A stretch of 64,000 nucleotides of DNA from Streptomyces sp. BK340 (GCF_007827595.1 NZ_VISR01000003.1:310001-374000); one strand, 5' to 3'; shown: positions 45,720 to 54,471, counted from the first letter of the stretch. The notes: a model not told the origin generated them from the letters alone. Program-made: numbers and translations.

Positions 45720-46148
45720 TCAGCTCATGATGTTGTCGCTCGGAAGCTTCCAGTAGCACGGGCCCGGCCCGGTGCTGTACGGGTCGCCGTTCCAGCTCCG
45801 GTCACCGGAGTAGAGCAGCGCGTCGCCGGTCTTCCTGCCGACCACGCCGTCCACGTCCAGGTTCCCGTACCAGCTCTGGAACCAGCGCACGTCCGCGTCG
45901 GTCTTCGGCCCCCACAGGCCGTCCTCGTCGAGGTGCCTGTAGGGCGGCGGGGAGGAGGGGTTCTGGGTGTCGATGACGTAGTTGATGTCGTGCTGCACGC
46001 ACTTCACGCCGTCCCCGGACGTCGTGTAGCGGTAGCCGAGGGTCGGGGCGCCCGAGACCGCACTCGCGTCGGTCGCCAGCCCCAGCGCCGTGACGCTCAC
46101 GGTCGCCGCCGCCACGGCAACCCTGCCGATGTTCCCGATGAGACTCAT
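45720..46148 (-). CDS. secreted peptidoglycan-binding-like protein, copy 2
   Basis: Paralogue of its two neighbours with the same layout: signal peptide to about residue 31 (DASA), GVKCVQHDINYVIDTQN, DEDGLWGPKTDADVRWFQSWYGNLDVDGVVGRKTGDALL and CYWKLPSDN. The DGVVGRKTxxAL segment is the hallmark of PG_binding_1 domains. The chosen ATG follows the stop of copy 1 by 14 bases with a GGGAG sequence between, so translation is probably linked. Confidence 0.82.
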   Translation of the reverse strand: MSLIGNIGRVAVAAATVSVTALGLATDASAVSGAPTLGYRYTTSGDGVKCVQHDINYVIDTQNPSSPPPYRHLDEDGLWGPKTDADVRWFQSWYGNLDVDGVVGRKTGDALLYSGDRSWNGDPYSTGPGPCYWKLPSDNIMS

Positions 46149-46162
46149 GTGTCTGCTCCCCC

Positions 46163-46627
46163 TCAGCCGAAGTCCATGGTGCCGGGCATGGCCCAGTAGC
46201 ACTCGCGCGGTCCGCCCCACGGGTCGCCGTTGACGTCCGGGTCGCCGTCGTTCAGCAGATCCGTGCCGGTCGCGTTGCCTACGACGCCGTCCACCTCGAG
46301 GCCGCCGCGCCACTTCTGGTACCAGCGCACGTCGGCGTCCGTCTTCGGGCCCCACTGGCTGTCCTCGTCCAGGTGCGTGTAGGGCGGCGCGGAGGGGCCG
46401 GAGAGGTTGTGGTGGGCGATGACGTAGTTGATGTTGTGCTGCACACACTGCACGCCCTTGCCGTACGTGGTGTGGCGGTAGCCGAGGAGACTCGCGTTCG
46501 GGTCCGCGCTCGCGCCGGCGGTCGCCCCTAGGACCGAAGCGCCTGCGATCGCGAGCGCCACGGAAGCCTTCGCCGCCCCTCTCCTCACGCGCCCGTCGCG
46601 CCGCGTCGACTTCGCAGTCTTTCGCAA
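46163..46627 (-). CDS. secreted peptidoglycan-binding-like protein, copy 1
   Basis: First gene of the three. It has a longer basic N-terminus (RKTAKSTRRDGRVRRG) before the signal peptide core, which could make it Tat-like or delay export. The mature part repeats the pattern: GVQCVQHNINYVIAHHN, DEDSQWGPKTDADVRWYQKWRGGLEVDGVVGNATGTDLL, CYWAMPG. An ATG-poor, AT-richer stretch with GAAAGG upstream holds its promoter, opposite a regulator gene 136 bases away. Confidence 0.82.
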   Translation of the reverse strand: MRKTAKSTRRDGRVRRGAAKASVALAIAGASVLGATAGASADPNASLLGYRHTTYGKGVQCVQHNINYVIAHHNLSGPSAPPYTHLDEDSQWGPKTDADVRWYQKWRGGLEVDGVVGNATGTDLLNDGDPDVNGDPWGGPRECYWAMPGTMDFG

Positions 46628-46763
46628 TTTATGATCCTTTCCACCGTTGAGGTGTTCCGTTCAAGACCAGATCGAGAACCGACGGTCCGAGTGTGCGAGT
46701 ACGGGGGACGTGTCATGAACTTGTGTGCGCTGACGCGCAATTGCCCAGGTCGGGCGACCTGAG

Positions 46764-47759
46764 ATGCTGCGAATCCACTTCACGGGCGAGGACCTGGGCC
46801 GGATCCGGATCGCCCCTGAGCCCGACCCTCTCTGGGAGCTGCTGATCAGCCTGAACCGGCTGCGCCGACGGGACGCGGGGGTGGTCTACAGCTCCTGGCT
46901 GAAGGACACGTTGCCGCGCGTACCGGCCTCCACCCGGCTTCTGACCGCGCTGGCTCCGCCCGTCGGCTACTCGGTGGACTTCCTCACGCCGGCTGTCAGC
47001 GGCGGCGTCGACGACCGGATCGAGGCCTTGCGTTCCACCCCACTCCGACGGGTCCAGATGGATCTGCGGGAGTTCAGCAGGCGCAATCCCACCCGTCGGC
47101 TGCCTTCCTGGTGCCGTGAACTGGCCGCCGGTCAGGCGTCCGGGCTCGCGCGGCTGGCCGACGCCGCGGCCGGCTACTTCGGCGCCGCCCTCGCACCGTA
47201 CTGGGACCGCATACGAGCCCAGGTGAGCCGGGACCGGTCGCGCCGGTCCACGACGCTGGCGGGCGGGGGCTGGGACACCGTCCTCGGCTCGCTGCATCCG
47301 TCGGCGCGCTGGGAGTACCCGGTACTCCGGCTCGACTACCCAGTCGACCAGGATCTGCATCTCGGAGGCCGCGGCCTGCTGCTCCAGCCGTCCTTCTTCT
47401 GCCGCCGCGCGCCGACGGCCTTCGCCGACCCGACGCTGCCGCCGGTTCTGGTCTACCCGATCGAGCACCAGGTCGACTGGGGATCGCCGCAGGCCGGTTC
47501 GACAGGCGGCCGGGCGCTCGCCGCGCTCGTCGGACCGACCCGGGCGACCCTGCTGCACGCCGTCGCCGACGGCACCGCGACGACCGGCGAACTCGCCCGC
47601 CGGGCCGGGACCACCGCGCCCAACGCCAGCCGTCACATCGCCGCACTGCGCGAGGCGTCCCTGCTCTCCAGCCACCGCCACCGCAACGCGACCCTGCACA
47701 CCCTCACCGAACTGGGCCTGGCCCTGCTCAGCGGCGGCAACCCGCTCATCATGTCGTGA
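46764..47759 (+). CDS. ArsR-like winged-helix protein (DUF5937 type)
   Basis: A 331-residue regulator in which residues about 1-240 form an unnamed sensor-like domain (FTGEDLGRIRIAPEPDPLWELLISLNRLRRR is the typical start of this family) and residues about 250-320 form a winged helix, GPTRATLLHAVADGTATTGELARRAGTTAPNASRHIAALREASLL. No metal-binding cysteines in ArsR positions. It diverges from the three peptidoglycan-binding genes and is 270 bases before the radical SAM pair, so it could control either. Confidence 0.78.
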   Translation: MLRIHFTGEDLGRIRIAPEPDPLWELLISLNRLRRRDAGVVYSSWLKDTLPRVPASTRLLTALAPPVGYSVDFLTPAVSGGVDDRIEALRSTPLRRVQMDLREFSRRNPTRRLPSWCRELAAGQASGLARLADAAAGYFGAALAPYWDRIRAQVSRDRSRRSTTLAGGGWDTVLGSLHPSARWEYPVLRLDYPVDQDLHLGGRGLLLQPSFFCRRAPTAFADPTLPPVLVYPIEHQVDWGSPQAGSTGGRALAALVGPTRATLLHAVADGTATTGELARRAGTTAPNASRHIAALREASLLSSHRHRNATLHTLTELGLALLSGGNPLIMS

Positions 47760-48029
47760 GGACAGGCGCCGGCGAAGTGGTTCCTCAGCCGGAGCCGGCG
47801 ACCGGCAGATCGACCCGCGGAGCGGCACCGACGCGGCGAGCCAGGCAGCACCGTCCGCCAGGTGCTCATGAACATCGGGGTTGCGTCAGGCCCGGCCTCG
47901 GCGGTGAGCACCCGCGCCCGTTCGGGCGATGCGGTGCCTGAGGCGGGCGTGCCCCGATACCGGTGCCCCGGTGTGCGGTGATGCTGGGTCGCGTCCGTCG
48001 AGCGCATGACCGCCAGGAGGGCGACAGCC

Positions 48030-48293
48030 GTGTCCCAGGACGAGGAATCTCTGCCGGCCATTGCCGGTCCCCCGCAGTTCGCCGTCCGGGCGAGGACCAA
48101 GCCCGGCGGCGATGTGTGGTTCACCATCGGCCAGGGGTGGGAGTTCCGTGCCGACGACGGTGTCGCGTACCGGCTCCGGTTCACGATGACGCCGGTGAAC
48201 TGGGACGGGGAGCTGGCCCTGATGCCGATTCCGGATCAGCAGGAGGGCCGGACCTACGGACAGGGCTCGGCTGCGGCGGAGGGAAGCCGGTGA
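48030..48293 (+). CDS. small beta-rich protein coupled to the radical SAM enzyme
   Basis: An 87-residue protein. The centre RARTKPGGDVWFTIGQGWEFRADDGVAYRLRFTMTPVNWDGELALMPIP reads as a small beta-barrel of an uncharacterised family; the ends are probably disordered. GTG start preferred because AGGAGGG lies eight bases before it; an upstream ATG at 48006 has no such site. The stop overlaps the GTG of the radical SAM gene. It could be a partner, carrier or substrate of that enzyme, but it lacks the leader/core look of a typical peptide precursor. Confidence 0.65.
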   Translation: MSQDEESLPAIAGPPQFAVRARTKPGGDVWFTIGQGWEFRADDGVAYRLRFTMTPVNWDGELALMPIPDQQEGRTYGQGSAAAEGSR

Positions 48294-49255
48294 GTGCCCA
48301 GGAAGCAACACGGACGAAGACCCCCACGACCCTCGAGGACGTCGACGGGGTCCTGGACTTTCTCTGGCTCGAGCTCACGAACCGCTGCAATCTGCGGTGC
48401 GTCCACTGCTACACGGATTCGCATCCGCTCAGCGGCGACCGGGACGTGCTGACCACCGAGGACTACGGGTCGGTACTGGACCAGGCCTACGAACTGGGCT
48501 GTCGCCGGATCCAGCTGATCGGCGGCGAGCCCCAGCTGCACCCGGACTTCGACGGGCTGCTGCGCCGTGGCGTGGACACGGGTTTCGACTTCGTGGAGGT
48601 GTTCACCAACCTCACCCGGCTGGACGAGGAGACGCTCAACTTCTCGGCGGAGAACGCCGTGCACTTCGCGACCTCGGTCTACTCCGACGACCCCGCTGTG
48701 CACGATGCCGTCACCACCGTGCGCGGCAGTCACCGGCGTACCGTCGCCAACCTCCGCCGGCTCGTCGGGAAGGGGGTGCCGACGCGGGTGGGTGTCATCG
48801 CGGTCAAGGGTGACACCGAGGCCGCGGAACGCACCCGGCAGTTCCTGCTCGACCTCGGGGTGGACGGCTCGGTACGGACGTCGGAGGTACGGGAGTTCGG
48901 CCGGGGGCAGGACCTGCTCGGACAGAGTGCGAGCCTGTCGGGCCTGTGCGGGCACTGCTGGAACGGCAACCTCGCCGTCGCGCCGGACGGCAAGGTCTTC
49001 CCGTGCGTGATGTCCCGCGACTGGGCAGTCGGTGACGTCCTCGAGCAGACGCTGGAGGAGATCCTGCGCGGGGACGCGCTCGCGCAGGTCCGCCGCGAGA
49101 TCCACGACACGGTCTGGCAGAAGGAGGCCGACAGCGCACGGTGTCCGCAGTCCTGCCAGCCCGACATCTCCTGCCCGTGCGAACCGCTGCTGTGCACCCA
49201 GTCGTGCGATCCCCTGCCGACGATCGCCCGAGCGAAGCAGACGGGACCCCGCTGA
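48290..49255 (+). CDS. radical SAM protein with SPASM-like C-terminus
   Basis: Iron-sulfur enzyme that cleaves S-adenosylmethionine to start radical chemistry. The cluster motif is C33-x3-C37-x2-C40 (CNLRCVHC); IQLIGGEPQLHPDF holds the GGE motif. The C-terminal part has CGHCWNGNLAVAPDGKVFPCVMSR, a SPASM-type auxiliary cluster site, and a cysteine-rich tail RCPQSCQPDISCPCEPLLCTQSC. Enzymes of this build often modify ribosomal peptides or proteins. GTG start with GGAGGG six bases upstream, overlapping the small gene. No transporter or peptidase follows. Substrate unknown. Confidence 0.87.
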   Translation: MSAQEATRTKTPTTLEDVDGVLDFLWLELTNRCNLRCVHCYTDSHPLSGDRDVLTTEDYGSVLDQAYELGCRRIQLIGGEPQLHPDFDGLLRRGVDTGFDFVEVFTNLTRLDEETLNFSAENAVHFATSVYSDDPAVHDAVTTVRGSHRRTVANLRRLVGKGVPTRVGVIAVKGDTEAAERTRQFLLDLGVDGSVRTSEVREFGRGQDLLGQSASLSGLCGHCWNGNLAVAPDGKVFPCVMSRDWAVGDVLEQTLEEILRGDALAQVRREIHDTVWQKEADSARCPQSCQPDISCPCEPLLCTQSCDPLPTIARAKQTGPR

Positions 49256-49279
49256 CCGCTCCATGTCCGAAAACCGTCG

Positions 49280-49312
49280 GAGGCGGTCTGCTCTGTGTGA
49301 GCAAACCGCCTC
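49280..49312. terminator. hairpin between radical SAM gene and tRNA
   Basis: Eight-base arms GAGGCGGT/ACCGCCTC with a further short TGCT/AGCA pairing inside. It lies 25 bases after the radical SAM stop and 18 bases past the tRNA's 3' end, so it can serve both directions. Confidence 0.6.
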
Positions 49313-49329
49313 TGACCTGCGACTTCACG

Positions 49330-49403
<74 letters not shown>

Positions 49404-49448
49404 ATGCGAGTTCACGCAAGGCTTTCCGCGTGATCACGCAGGTCAACC

Positions 49449-50876
49449 CTACCGCACGCGCGCGGGTGCCGGTGTCGTCCCCGCCGCGACGGGCTCCGCC
49501 GTTCGGGCGGCGCGACGGACCGGGACCAGGAGGGCGGCGCCGGTCGCGGCCAGGCAGAGGAGGGCGAGCAGGGTCCAGCCGTGGGTGTAGCCGGAGGCCT
49601 GGGGCAGGCCGGAGGGCTGCAGGTGGGCGGTGACCAGGACGCTGGTGAGGGCCGCGCCGATGGAGCCGCCGATGGTACGGATGTTGGCGTTCATGCCGGT
49701 GGCCGCGCCCGTCTGCTCGGGCGGGACACTGCCCACGATCAGGTTGGCCATCGAGGCGTAGGCGAGTCCGATGCCGAGGCCGAACAGGCCCGCGACGACG
49801 GCGATCTGCCACTGCGCATCGTGCCAGAGGGTCAGGAAGCCACAGGCCAGTGCGCCGAGCGCGGCGCCCGCGGTGAGCAACGCCTTGGCTCCGACACGGG
49901 GTTCGAGCCGCCCGGACAGGACGCCCGACAGGAACATCGCGACGAGCATCGGCAGCATGAGCAGGCCGGACTCGGTCACGCTCGCGCCGAAGCCGTAGCC
50001 GGCCGCGGTCGGTGCCTGGACGAAGCCCGGCAGGAAGGACCAGATCGCGTACATGCCCGCACCGAACAGCAGGGCGGCCGCGTTGGTCGTCCACACCGCG
50101 GGCAGGCGCATCACACGCAGGTCGATGAGGGGGGTGCGGGAGCGGGCCTCGGTGGTCAGCCACAGGGCGAACAGCAGGACGGCGGCGGCGAGCAGGCCGA
50201 GCACCTTCGGCGAGCCCCAACCCCACTGCCCGGCCTGGCTGAGCGGGAGCAGGAGCGCCACCAGCCAGGCGGAGAGCAGCACGGCTCCGAGCCAACTGAC
50301 CTTCCCCTGGCCCTTTTTGGGCGACTCGGGGATGTAGCGCAGAGCGATCAGGACGGTCGCGGCGACGATGGCCACCGGGATCCAGAACAGCCAGCGGTAG
50401 TCGAGGGCGGAGACGATGGGCCCGGCGGCCACCATGCCGACACCGCCGCCCGCGGCGATCACGGCGGACAGGTTGCTGATGCTGCCGCTCACCCGGGAGG
50501 CGGCGAACTCGTCGCGGATGATGCCGAAGGAGAGCGGGAAGAGCGCGCCGCCCACGCCCTGGACGACCCGGGCGACGATCAGCACGCCGATGTCCGGGGC
50601 GAGCGCGGCGACGAGACAGCCGGCGAGCACGGCCAGCAGGACCGCGACGAGGGTGCGTTTCTTGCCGACGAGGTCGCCGACGCGGCCGAGGATGGGGGTG
50701 AACACCGAGGCGGACAGCAGGTACGCCGTCATCACCCAGGTAGCGGTGGACTGCGAGGTGTGCAGTGCGTGCTGGACGGTCGGCAGGGCCGGCGCGATCA
50801 GAGACTGCAGCATGGCGAACACGCCGGCACCGGTCGCCAGGACCGCGAAGGTGAGACGGGTGGACTTGCGGGGCAT
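49449..50876 (-). CDS. MFS drug exporter, DHA2 family
   Basis: Proton-driven exporter, 475 residues with about 14 hydrophobic segments. Motif A is GRVGDLVGKKRTL near residues 64-76; motif C-like glycine pattern occurs in VIAAGGGVGMVAAGPIVSAL, and MLQSLIAPALPTVQHALHTS opens helix 1. Related proteins export antibiotics or dyes. The ATG was chosen because the reading upstream runs into the regulator gene. It diverges from a TetR gene across two palindromic operators, so it is very likely repressed by it. Confidence 0.88.
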   Translation of the reverse strand: MPRKSTRLTFAVLATGAGVFAMLQSLIAPALPTVQHALHTSQSTATWVMTAYLLSASVFTPILGRVGDLVGKKRTLVAVLLAVLAGCLVAALAPDIGVLIVARVVQGVGGALFPLSFGIIRDEFAASRVSGSISNLSAVIAAGGGVGMVAAGPIVSALDYRWLFWIPVAIVAATVLIALRYIPESPKKGQGKVSWLGAVLLSAWLVALLLPLSQAGQWGWGSPKVLGLLAAAVLLFALWLTTEARSRTPLIDLRVMRLPAVWTTNAAALLFGAGMYAIWSFLPGFVQAPTAAGYGFGASVTESGLLMLPMLVAMFLSGVLSGRLEPRVGAKALLTAGAALGALACGFLTLWHDAQWQIAVVAGLFGLGIGLAYASMANLIVGSVPPEQTGAATGMNANIRTIGGSIGAALTSVLVTAHLQPSGLPQASGYTHGWTLLALLCLAATGAALLVPVRRAARTAEPVAAGTTPAPARVR

Positions 50877-51023
50877 GGAGAAGCCTCTCCGGATTCGGGA
50901 CGCGGAGGGTGGATGTCTTGGGGGACGGGCGGTGCGTGACACGCGAGGCCCGTACGAACGGGGTGCGGGAGGCCGGCGCCGGGACGCGTCCGTCCACGGC
51001 GAAGCCGCCCCCGCACTGCTAAA

Positions 51024-51062
51024 GTGGAGGTACCCCTCCACTGTAGCGGAGGGGTACCTCCG
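51024..51062. promoter_or_regulatory. two adjacent palindromic TetR operators
   Basis: GTGGAGGTACCCCTCCAC (51024-51041) and CGGAGGGGTACCTCCG (51047-51062) are related palindromes sharing the core AGG-GGTAC-CCT and centred about 22 bases apart, two helical turns. They lie in the gap between the divergent exporter and TetR genes. Confidence 0.75.
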
Positions 51063-51092
51063 GTTCAACCGATTCCCTTCCGGGAGGCAGCA

Positions 51093-51671
51093 GTGACGGC
51101 CACGCCGTTCCCCGTCAGCGAGATCGTCGCGACCCGCCGGCCACACCGAAAGGACGCCGCCCGCAACTACGACGCGCTGCTCGCGGCCGCCCGCGAGGCG
51201 TTCGCCGAACACGGCGCGGAGGCCTCCCTGGAGGACATCGCCCGCCGGGCCGGCGTCGGCATCGGCACCCTGTACCGGAACTTCCCCACCCGCCGCGACC
51301 TCTTCGAGACCGTCTACGCGGACGAGGTGAACGCCCTGTGCCGGGCGGCCGTCGAGCTGGCGGACCGGGAGCCGTGGGACGCGCTGACGGCCTGGCTGGA
51401 CCGGTTCGCGGGCTACATGGTCACCAAACGCGCGGTCCGCGAGGCCCTGGACGACGAGTCCGACATCTTCATGGCCTGCCGCGAGTCGATGTACGCGGCC
51501 GGCGGCCCGCTGCTGGAGCGCGCCCAGAAGGCGGGCGTGGCCCGGGCGGACATGGACTTCGGCGACCTGCTGCGGATGGTCGCCGGTATCACGGCGACGG
51601 CGTTCGAGAGCGAGGCCCAGCGCGACCGGGTGCTCGCGATCGCCCTGGACGGGGTGCGCACCGGCCGCTGA
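51093..51671 (+). CDS. TetR-family transcriptional repressor
   Basis: A 192-residue repressor. The N-terminal helix-turn-helix is ASLEDIARRAGVGIGTLYRNFPTRRDLFETVY (residues about 40-72), and the rest is the all-helical ligand-binding domain. GTG start with GGGAGG seven bases upstream; the longer frame from 51024 would cross the operators. It should repress itself and the divergent exporter until the exporter's substrate binds. Confidence 0.9.
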   Translation: MTATPFPVSEIVATRRPHRKDAARNYDALLAAAREAFAEHGAEASLEDIARRAGVGIGTLYRNFPTRRDLFETVYADEVNALCRAAVELADREPWDALTAWLDRFAGYMVTKRAVREALDDESDIFMACRESMYAAGGPLLERAQKAGVARADMDFGDLLRMVAGITATAFESEAQRDRVLAIALDGVRTGR

Positions 51672-51673
51672 GG

Positions 51674-52951
51674 TCAGCCGGTCAGCCGGTGGTCGGGGGC
51701 AAGGGCGGCCGCGATGCGATCGGTGATCGTCTGGGCCGTGTTGCCCCCGGGCGCCTTCTTCCCGACGGTCGTCGACACGGCGATGGCCAGCCGCTGCGCC
51801 GGCAGGTAGGCCTGCACGGCCGCGAACCCGGCGAACGACGGATTCTGCAGGACCCAGCCGTTCTTGACGACGACGCCCACCCCGAAGTGGAAGTCCTCGG
51901 TCTGCTTGAAGCACACGGTCGCGGGGCAGCTCGCGGTCGGCGCGCCCAGGCCGACCGTGCCGGGGTTCAGCTGCACCTGGTGGGAGCTGTGGGAGAGCAG
52001 CTGTCCCGAGCCGATCCCCTGGGCGGAACGGGCCAGGTCACAGATGTCCGTGGTCTGGACGGCGCCGGGCGCGGTCGTCCAGGACGGGTCCCAGTAGGTG
52101 GCGTCCTCGTAGGGACCGCGTTCGTCGTCGTAGGCGTGCAGTACGGGCGCCGGGATCTCGGGCGTGAAGCCGTTGCCGGTCTCGCTGAGCCCGAGGGGGT
52201 CCATGACGCGTTGCCGCAGCAGCGTGTCCAGCGGGGTTCCGGTGATCTTCTCCAGCGCGCGGCCGAGCAGCACGAAGTTGGCGTGCGAGTAGCTCCAGCC
52301 GGTGCCGGGGTCGTACCAGAGGGGATGGCCGAGGGAGAAGGCGACCAGCTCCTGCGGCGTCCAGTGCTGGAACGGGTCCGCGTAGAGCTGCTTCACGAAG
52401 GCCGGGTCGGTGACGTAGTCGTGCAGTCCCGAGGTCGAGTCGCCGAGCATCCGCAGGGTGATCCGATCGCCGTGCGGCAGGTCCGGCAGCCAGCGGGAGA
52501 CGGGGTCGTCCAGGCCGACCCGGTGCTCGTCGACGAGCTGGAGCAACGCCGTGCCCATGAAGGCGATGGCGACCGAACCCGACCTGAAGTGCATCGCCGG
52601 GGTGGCCGGCACGCCGTTCATCGAGTTGCCTTCCGCGAAGGTGGCCACCTCCCGTCCGTCCTGCGTGACCCGGACCAGGGCGGCCTTCAGATCGAGGTCG
52701 CTGCGCGCCTTGCGCACGATGTTCAGGATGTGGCCGGCCGTGCCTGCGGGCTTGCCCTCGGTGGCGACGCAGCCGTTGTCCCGGGGCGGGACGGCTGCCG
52801 CGGCCGTCGTCGTCTGCAGCGTCGCGGCGAGCAGCACGGCGGCGCACAGGGCCGCCGTACGGGACCGGCGCGGGGGTGAGCGCCGCACGCCCCGGGAGGC
52901 CTCCACGTCCCGTGCCGCGTCGCAAGCCGTACGGCCCAGCGTGCCCAGCAT
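51674..52951 (-). CDS. secreted beta-lactamase-fold protein lacking the catalytic lysine
   Basis: Class C beta-lactamase/DD-peptidase-like fold, 425 residues. An N-terminal basic region and hydrophobic segment (AALCAAVLLAATLQTTTAAAA) suggest export. The serine motif, normally SxxK, reads SVAI (in FRSGSVAIAF, near residue 123), so the general-base lysine is an isoleucine (codon ATC). The second motif is YSHANF rather than YSN. LDDPVSRWLPDLP and TGWSYSHANFVLLGRALEKITG otherwise fit the family. It may bind cell-wall material without cutting it, or use another mechanism. It stops two bases past the convergent TetR stop. Confidence 0.8.
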   Translation of the reverse strand: MLGTLGRTACDAARDVEASRGVRRSPPRRSRTAALCAAVLLAATLQTTTAAAAVPPRDNGCVATEGKPAGTAGHILNIVRKARSDLDLKAALVRVTQDGREVATFAEGNSMNGVPATPAMHFRSGSVAIAFMGTALLQLVDEHRVGLDDPVSRWLPDLPHGDRITLRMLGDSTSGLHDYVTDPAFVKQLYADPFQHWTPQELVAFSLGHPLWYDPGTGWSYSHANFVLLGRALEKITGTPLDTLLRQRVMDPLGLSETGNGFTPEIPAPVLHAYDDERGPYEDATYWDPSWTTAPGAVQTTDICDLARSAQGIGSGQLLSHSSHQVQLNPGTVGLGAPTASCPATVCFKQTEDFHFGVGVVVKNGWVLQNPSFAGFAAVQAYLPAQRLAIAVSTTVGKKAPGGNTAQTITDRIAAALAPDHRLTG

Positions 52952-52996
52952 GTCTACAGGGTGCCCCCGTCACGTACGGCCCGCAGCACGACGGGT

Positions 52997-53923
52997 TCAG
53001 GCGCGCTCCAGTACGAGGTCGAAGCGGGCGTGCCGGAAGGGGTTCGGTACGCCGAACTCGCGGGCCAGGCAGGGGTCGTCGGTCGGGATGAAGTCCTTGA
53101 CCAGGCTGTCCTTCACGGCGAAGACCGCGTCCGAGTCGAGGTGGGCGCCGCCCGCCACGAAGATGTGGGTGGTGACCGGGGCGTGGCCGTCGGCCTTCGC
53201 GACGAAGTGGATGTGGGCGGGCCGGTAGGGGTGGCGGCCGCAGGCCTCCAGCAGGGTGCCCACGGGTCCGTCGGTGGGGATCGGATACGGGCCGGGCAGG
53301 CAGGTGCGGAACCAGAAGGCGCCCGCGGTGTCGGCGGTGAACAGTCCGCGTCCGTTGCCCGGGGGTTGGGCGTCCGGGCGCTGCACGTCGTAGAAGCCGT
53401 GCGGGTCGGCCTGCCAGACGTCCACGACCGCGCCGGGCAGCGCGGTGCCGTCGGCGGCGCGGACCCGGCCGCTGACCACGCAGGGTTCGCCGTCGCCCAC
53501 CAGGTCGATGCTGTCGCCGAGTTCGCGGGCCGGGGACTTTGTGAGGTGGAAGGGGCCGAGGACCGTCGACTCGGTGGTGCCGGGCGCGCTGTGGCCGTGC
53601 ACCGTCTCGACCAGCATGGACAGGCCGAGGACGTCCGACAGGAGGATGAACTCCTGCCGGGTGTCCGTGCAGGCCTGCCCCGTCGCTGCGAGGAAGCCGA
53701 CGGCCCGTTCCCACTCGGCCTGTGTCAGCCGGGTCTCGCGGGCGAAGGCGTGCAGGTGCCGGACGAGGGCGGTGAGCAGGTCGCGCAGCCGGGGGTCGGC
53801 GGTGGCGGACAGGCTGTCGACGGCCTGGCGGGTCACGGTGTCGACGGCCTCTTCGGATACGGCTGCCGCGCTCACCGCTGCTTCGGTCGCGCCTGGCGCG
53901 GTTACGGCGTCTTCGGTGGTCAT
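52997..53923 (-). CDS. intradiol ring-cleavage dioxygenase (catechol/hydroxyquinol type)
   Basis: Fe(III) dioxygenase that opens aromatic diols between the hydroxyls. The N-terminal helical dimerisation domain (about 30-135) is followed by the beta-sandwich. Iron ligands: a tyrosine near 177 (DPHGFYDV), Y213 (GPYPIP), H237 and H239 (PAHIHF), the spacing of catechol 1,2-dioxygenase. STVLGPFHL favours the hydroxyquinol subgroup. No ring-hydroxylase or maleylacetate reductase is adjacent. ATG start at MTTEDA. Confidence 0.88.
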   Translation of the reverse strand: MTTEDAVTAPGATEAAVSAAAVSEEAVDTVTRQAVDSLSATADPRLRDLLTALVRHLHAFARETRLTQAEWERAVGFLAATGQACTDTRQEFILLSDVLGLSMLVETVHGHSAPGTTESTVLGPFHLTKSPARELGDSIDLVGDGEPCVVSGRVRAADGTALPGAVVDVWQADPHGFYDVQRPDAQPPGNGRGLFTADTAGAFWFRTCLPGPYPIPTDGPVGTLLEACGRHPYRPAHIHFVAKADGHAPVTTHIFVAGGAHLDSDAVFAVKDSLVKDFIPTDDPCLAREFGVPNPFRHARFDLVLERA

Positions 53924-53955
53924 ACCGACTCCATGCCCAGCGGCACACCGCTCGC

Positions 53956-54471
53956 CTACTTGATGACCGCGTTGGCCACCACCACGACCACCCCGAGCAC
54001 CGCGTCCGCCAGGCCGATCCCGAGGGCGGCCGGCCAACTGCGCCTCCCTCCGCGGGCGGTGACCAGGCCGAGGGCGAAGAGGATCACGATGTTCAGGGCG
54101 AACACCGGGTACTCGACGCCGTTCGGGGGCCACCAGCCCCAGCCCGCGCCCGCGAGCAGGAACACCGTCGGCACGACCGCCATGACCAGCGGCCACTCGT
54201 CGGCGAGGGTGCGCAGCACGTCCCAGCGGCGGTGCGGGGCGCGCTCGGCGATGTAGTGGGCGTAGCCGTGGGCCAGTGCGGAGGCGCATGCGGTGACCAG
54301 CAGCCATAGGGCGTCGTAACGGCGGCTGGCGGCGGAGCTGTGGCCGTGCTGGGTGAGCGCGGCGACCATCGAGCTGGCCAGGACCGAGCCGTAGACCCCG
54401 CCGAACAGGACGGCCTCGCGCGTGCCGTGCTGCCGGTGCGGCTCGGCGGGGGCCGCCGTGGAGTCAGCCAT
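53956..54471 (-). CDS. small integral membrane protein
   Basis: A 171-residue protein with about four transmembrane segments (EAVLFGGVYGSVLASSMVAAL, LWLLVTACASALAHGYAHYIAE, WPLVMAVVPTVFLLAGAGWG, ALNIVILFALGLV and a final GLADAVLGVVVVVANAVIK). Histidines and an AHGYAHYIAE motif sit in the second helix. I do not recognise a transport family. The gene ends 32 bases before the dioxygenase start and may share its transcript. An ATG 12 bases upstream is an alternative start. Confidence 0.72.
   Translation of the reverse strand: MADSTAAPAEPHRQHGTREAVLFGGVYGSVLASSMVAALTQHGHSSAASRRYDALWLLVTACASALAHGYAHYIAERAPHRRWDVLRTLADEWPLVMAVVPTVFLLAGAGWGWWPPNGVEYPVFALNIVILFALGLVTARGGRRSWPAALGIGLADAVLGVVVVVANAVIK

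Noticed and set aside
47868..47981. 37-codon ORF upstream of the radical SAM pair (MNIGVASGPAS...)
   Set aside because: Third-position GC is lower than in the neighbours, and it shows no leader/core features; not enough to call a precursor gene.
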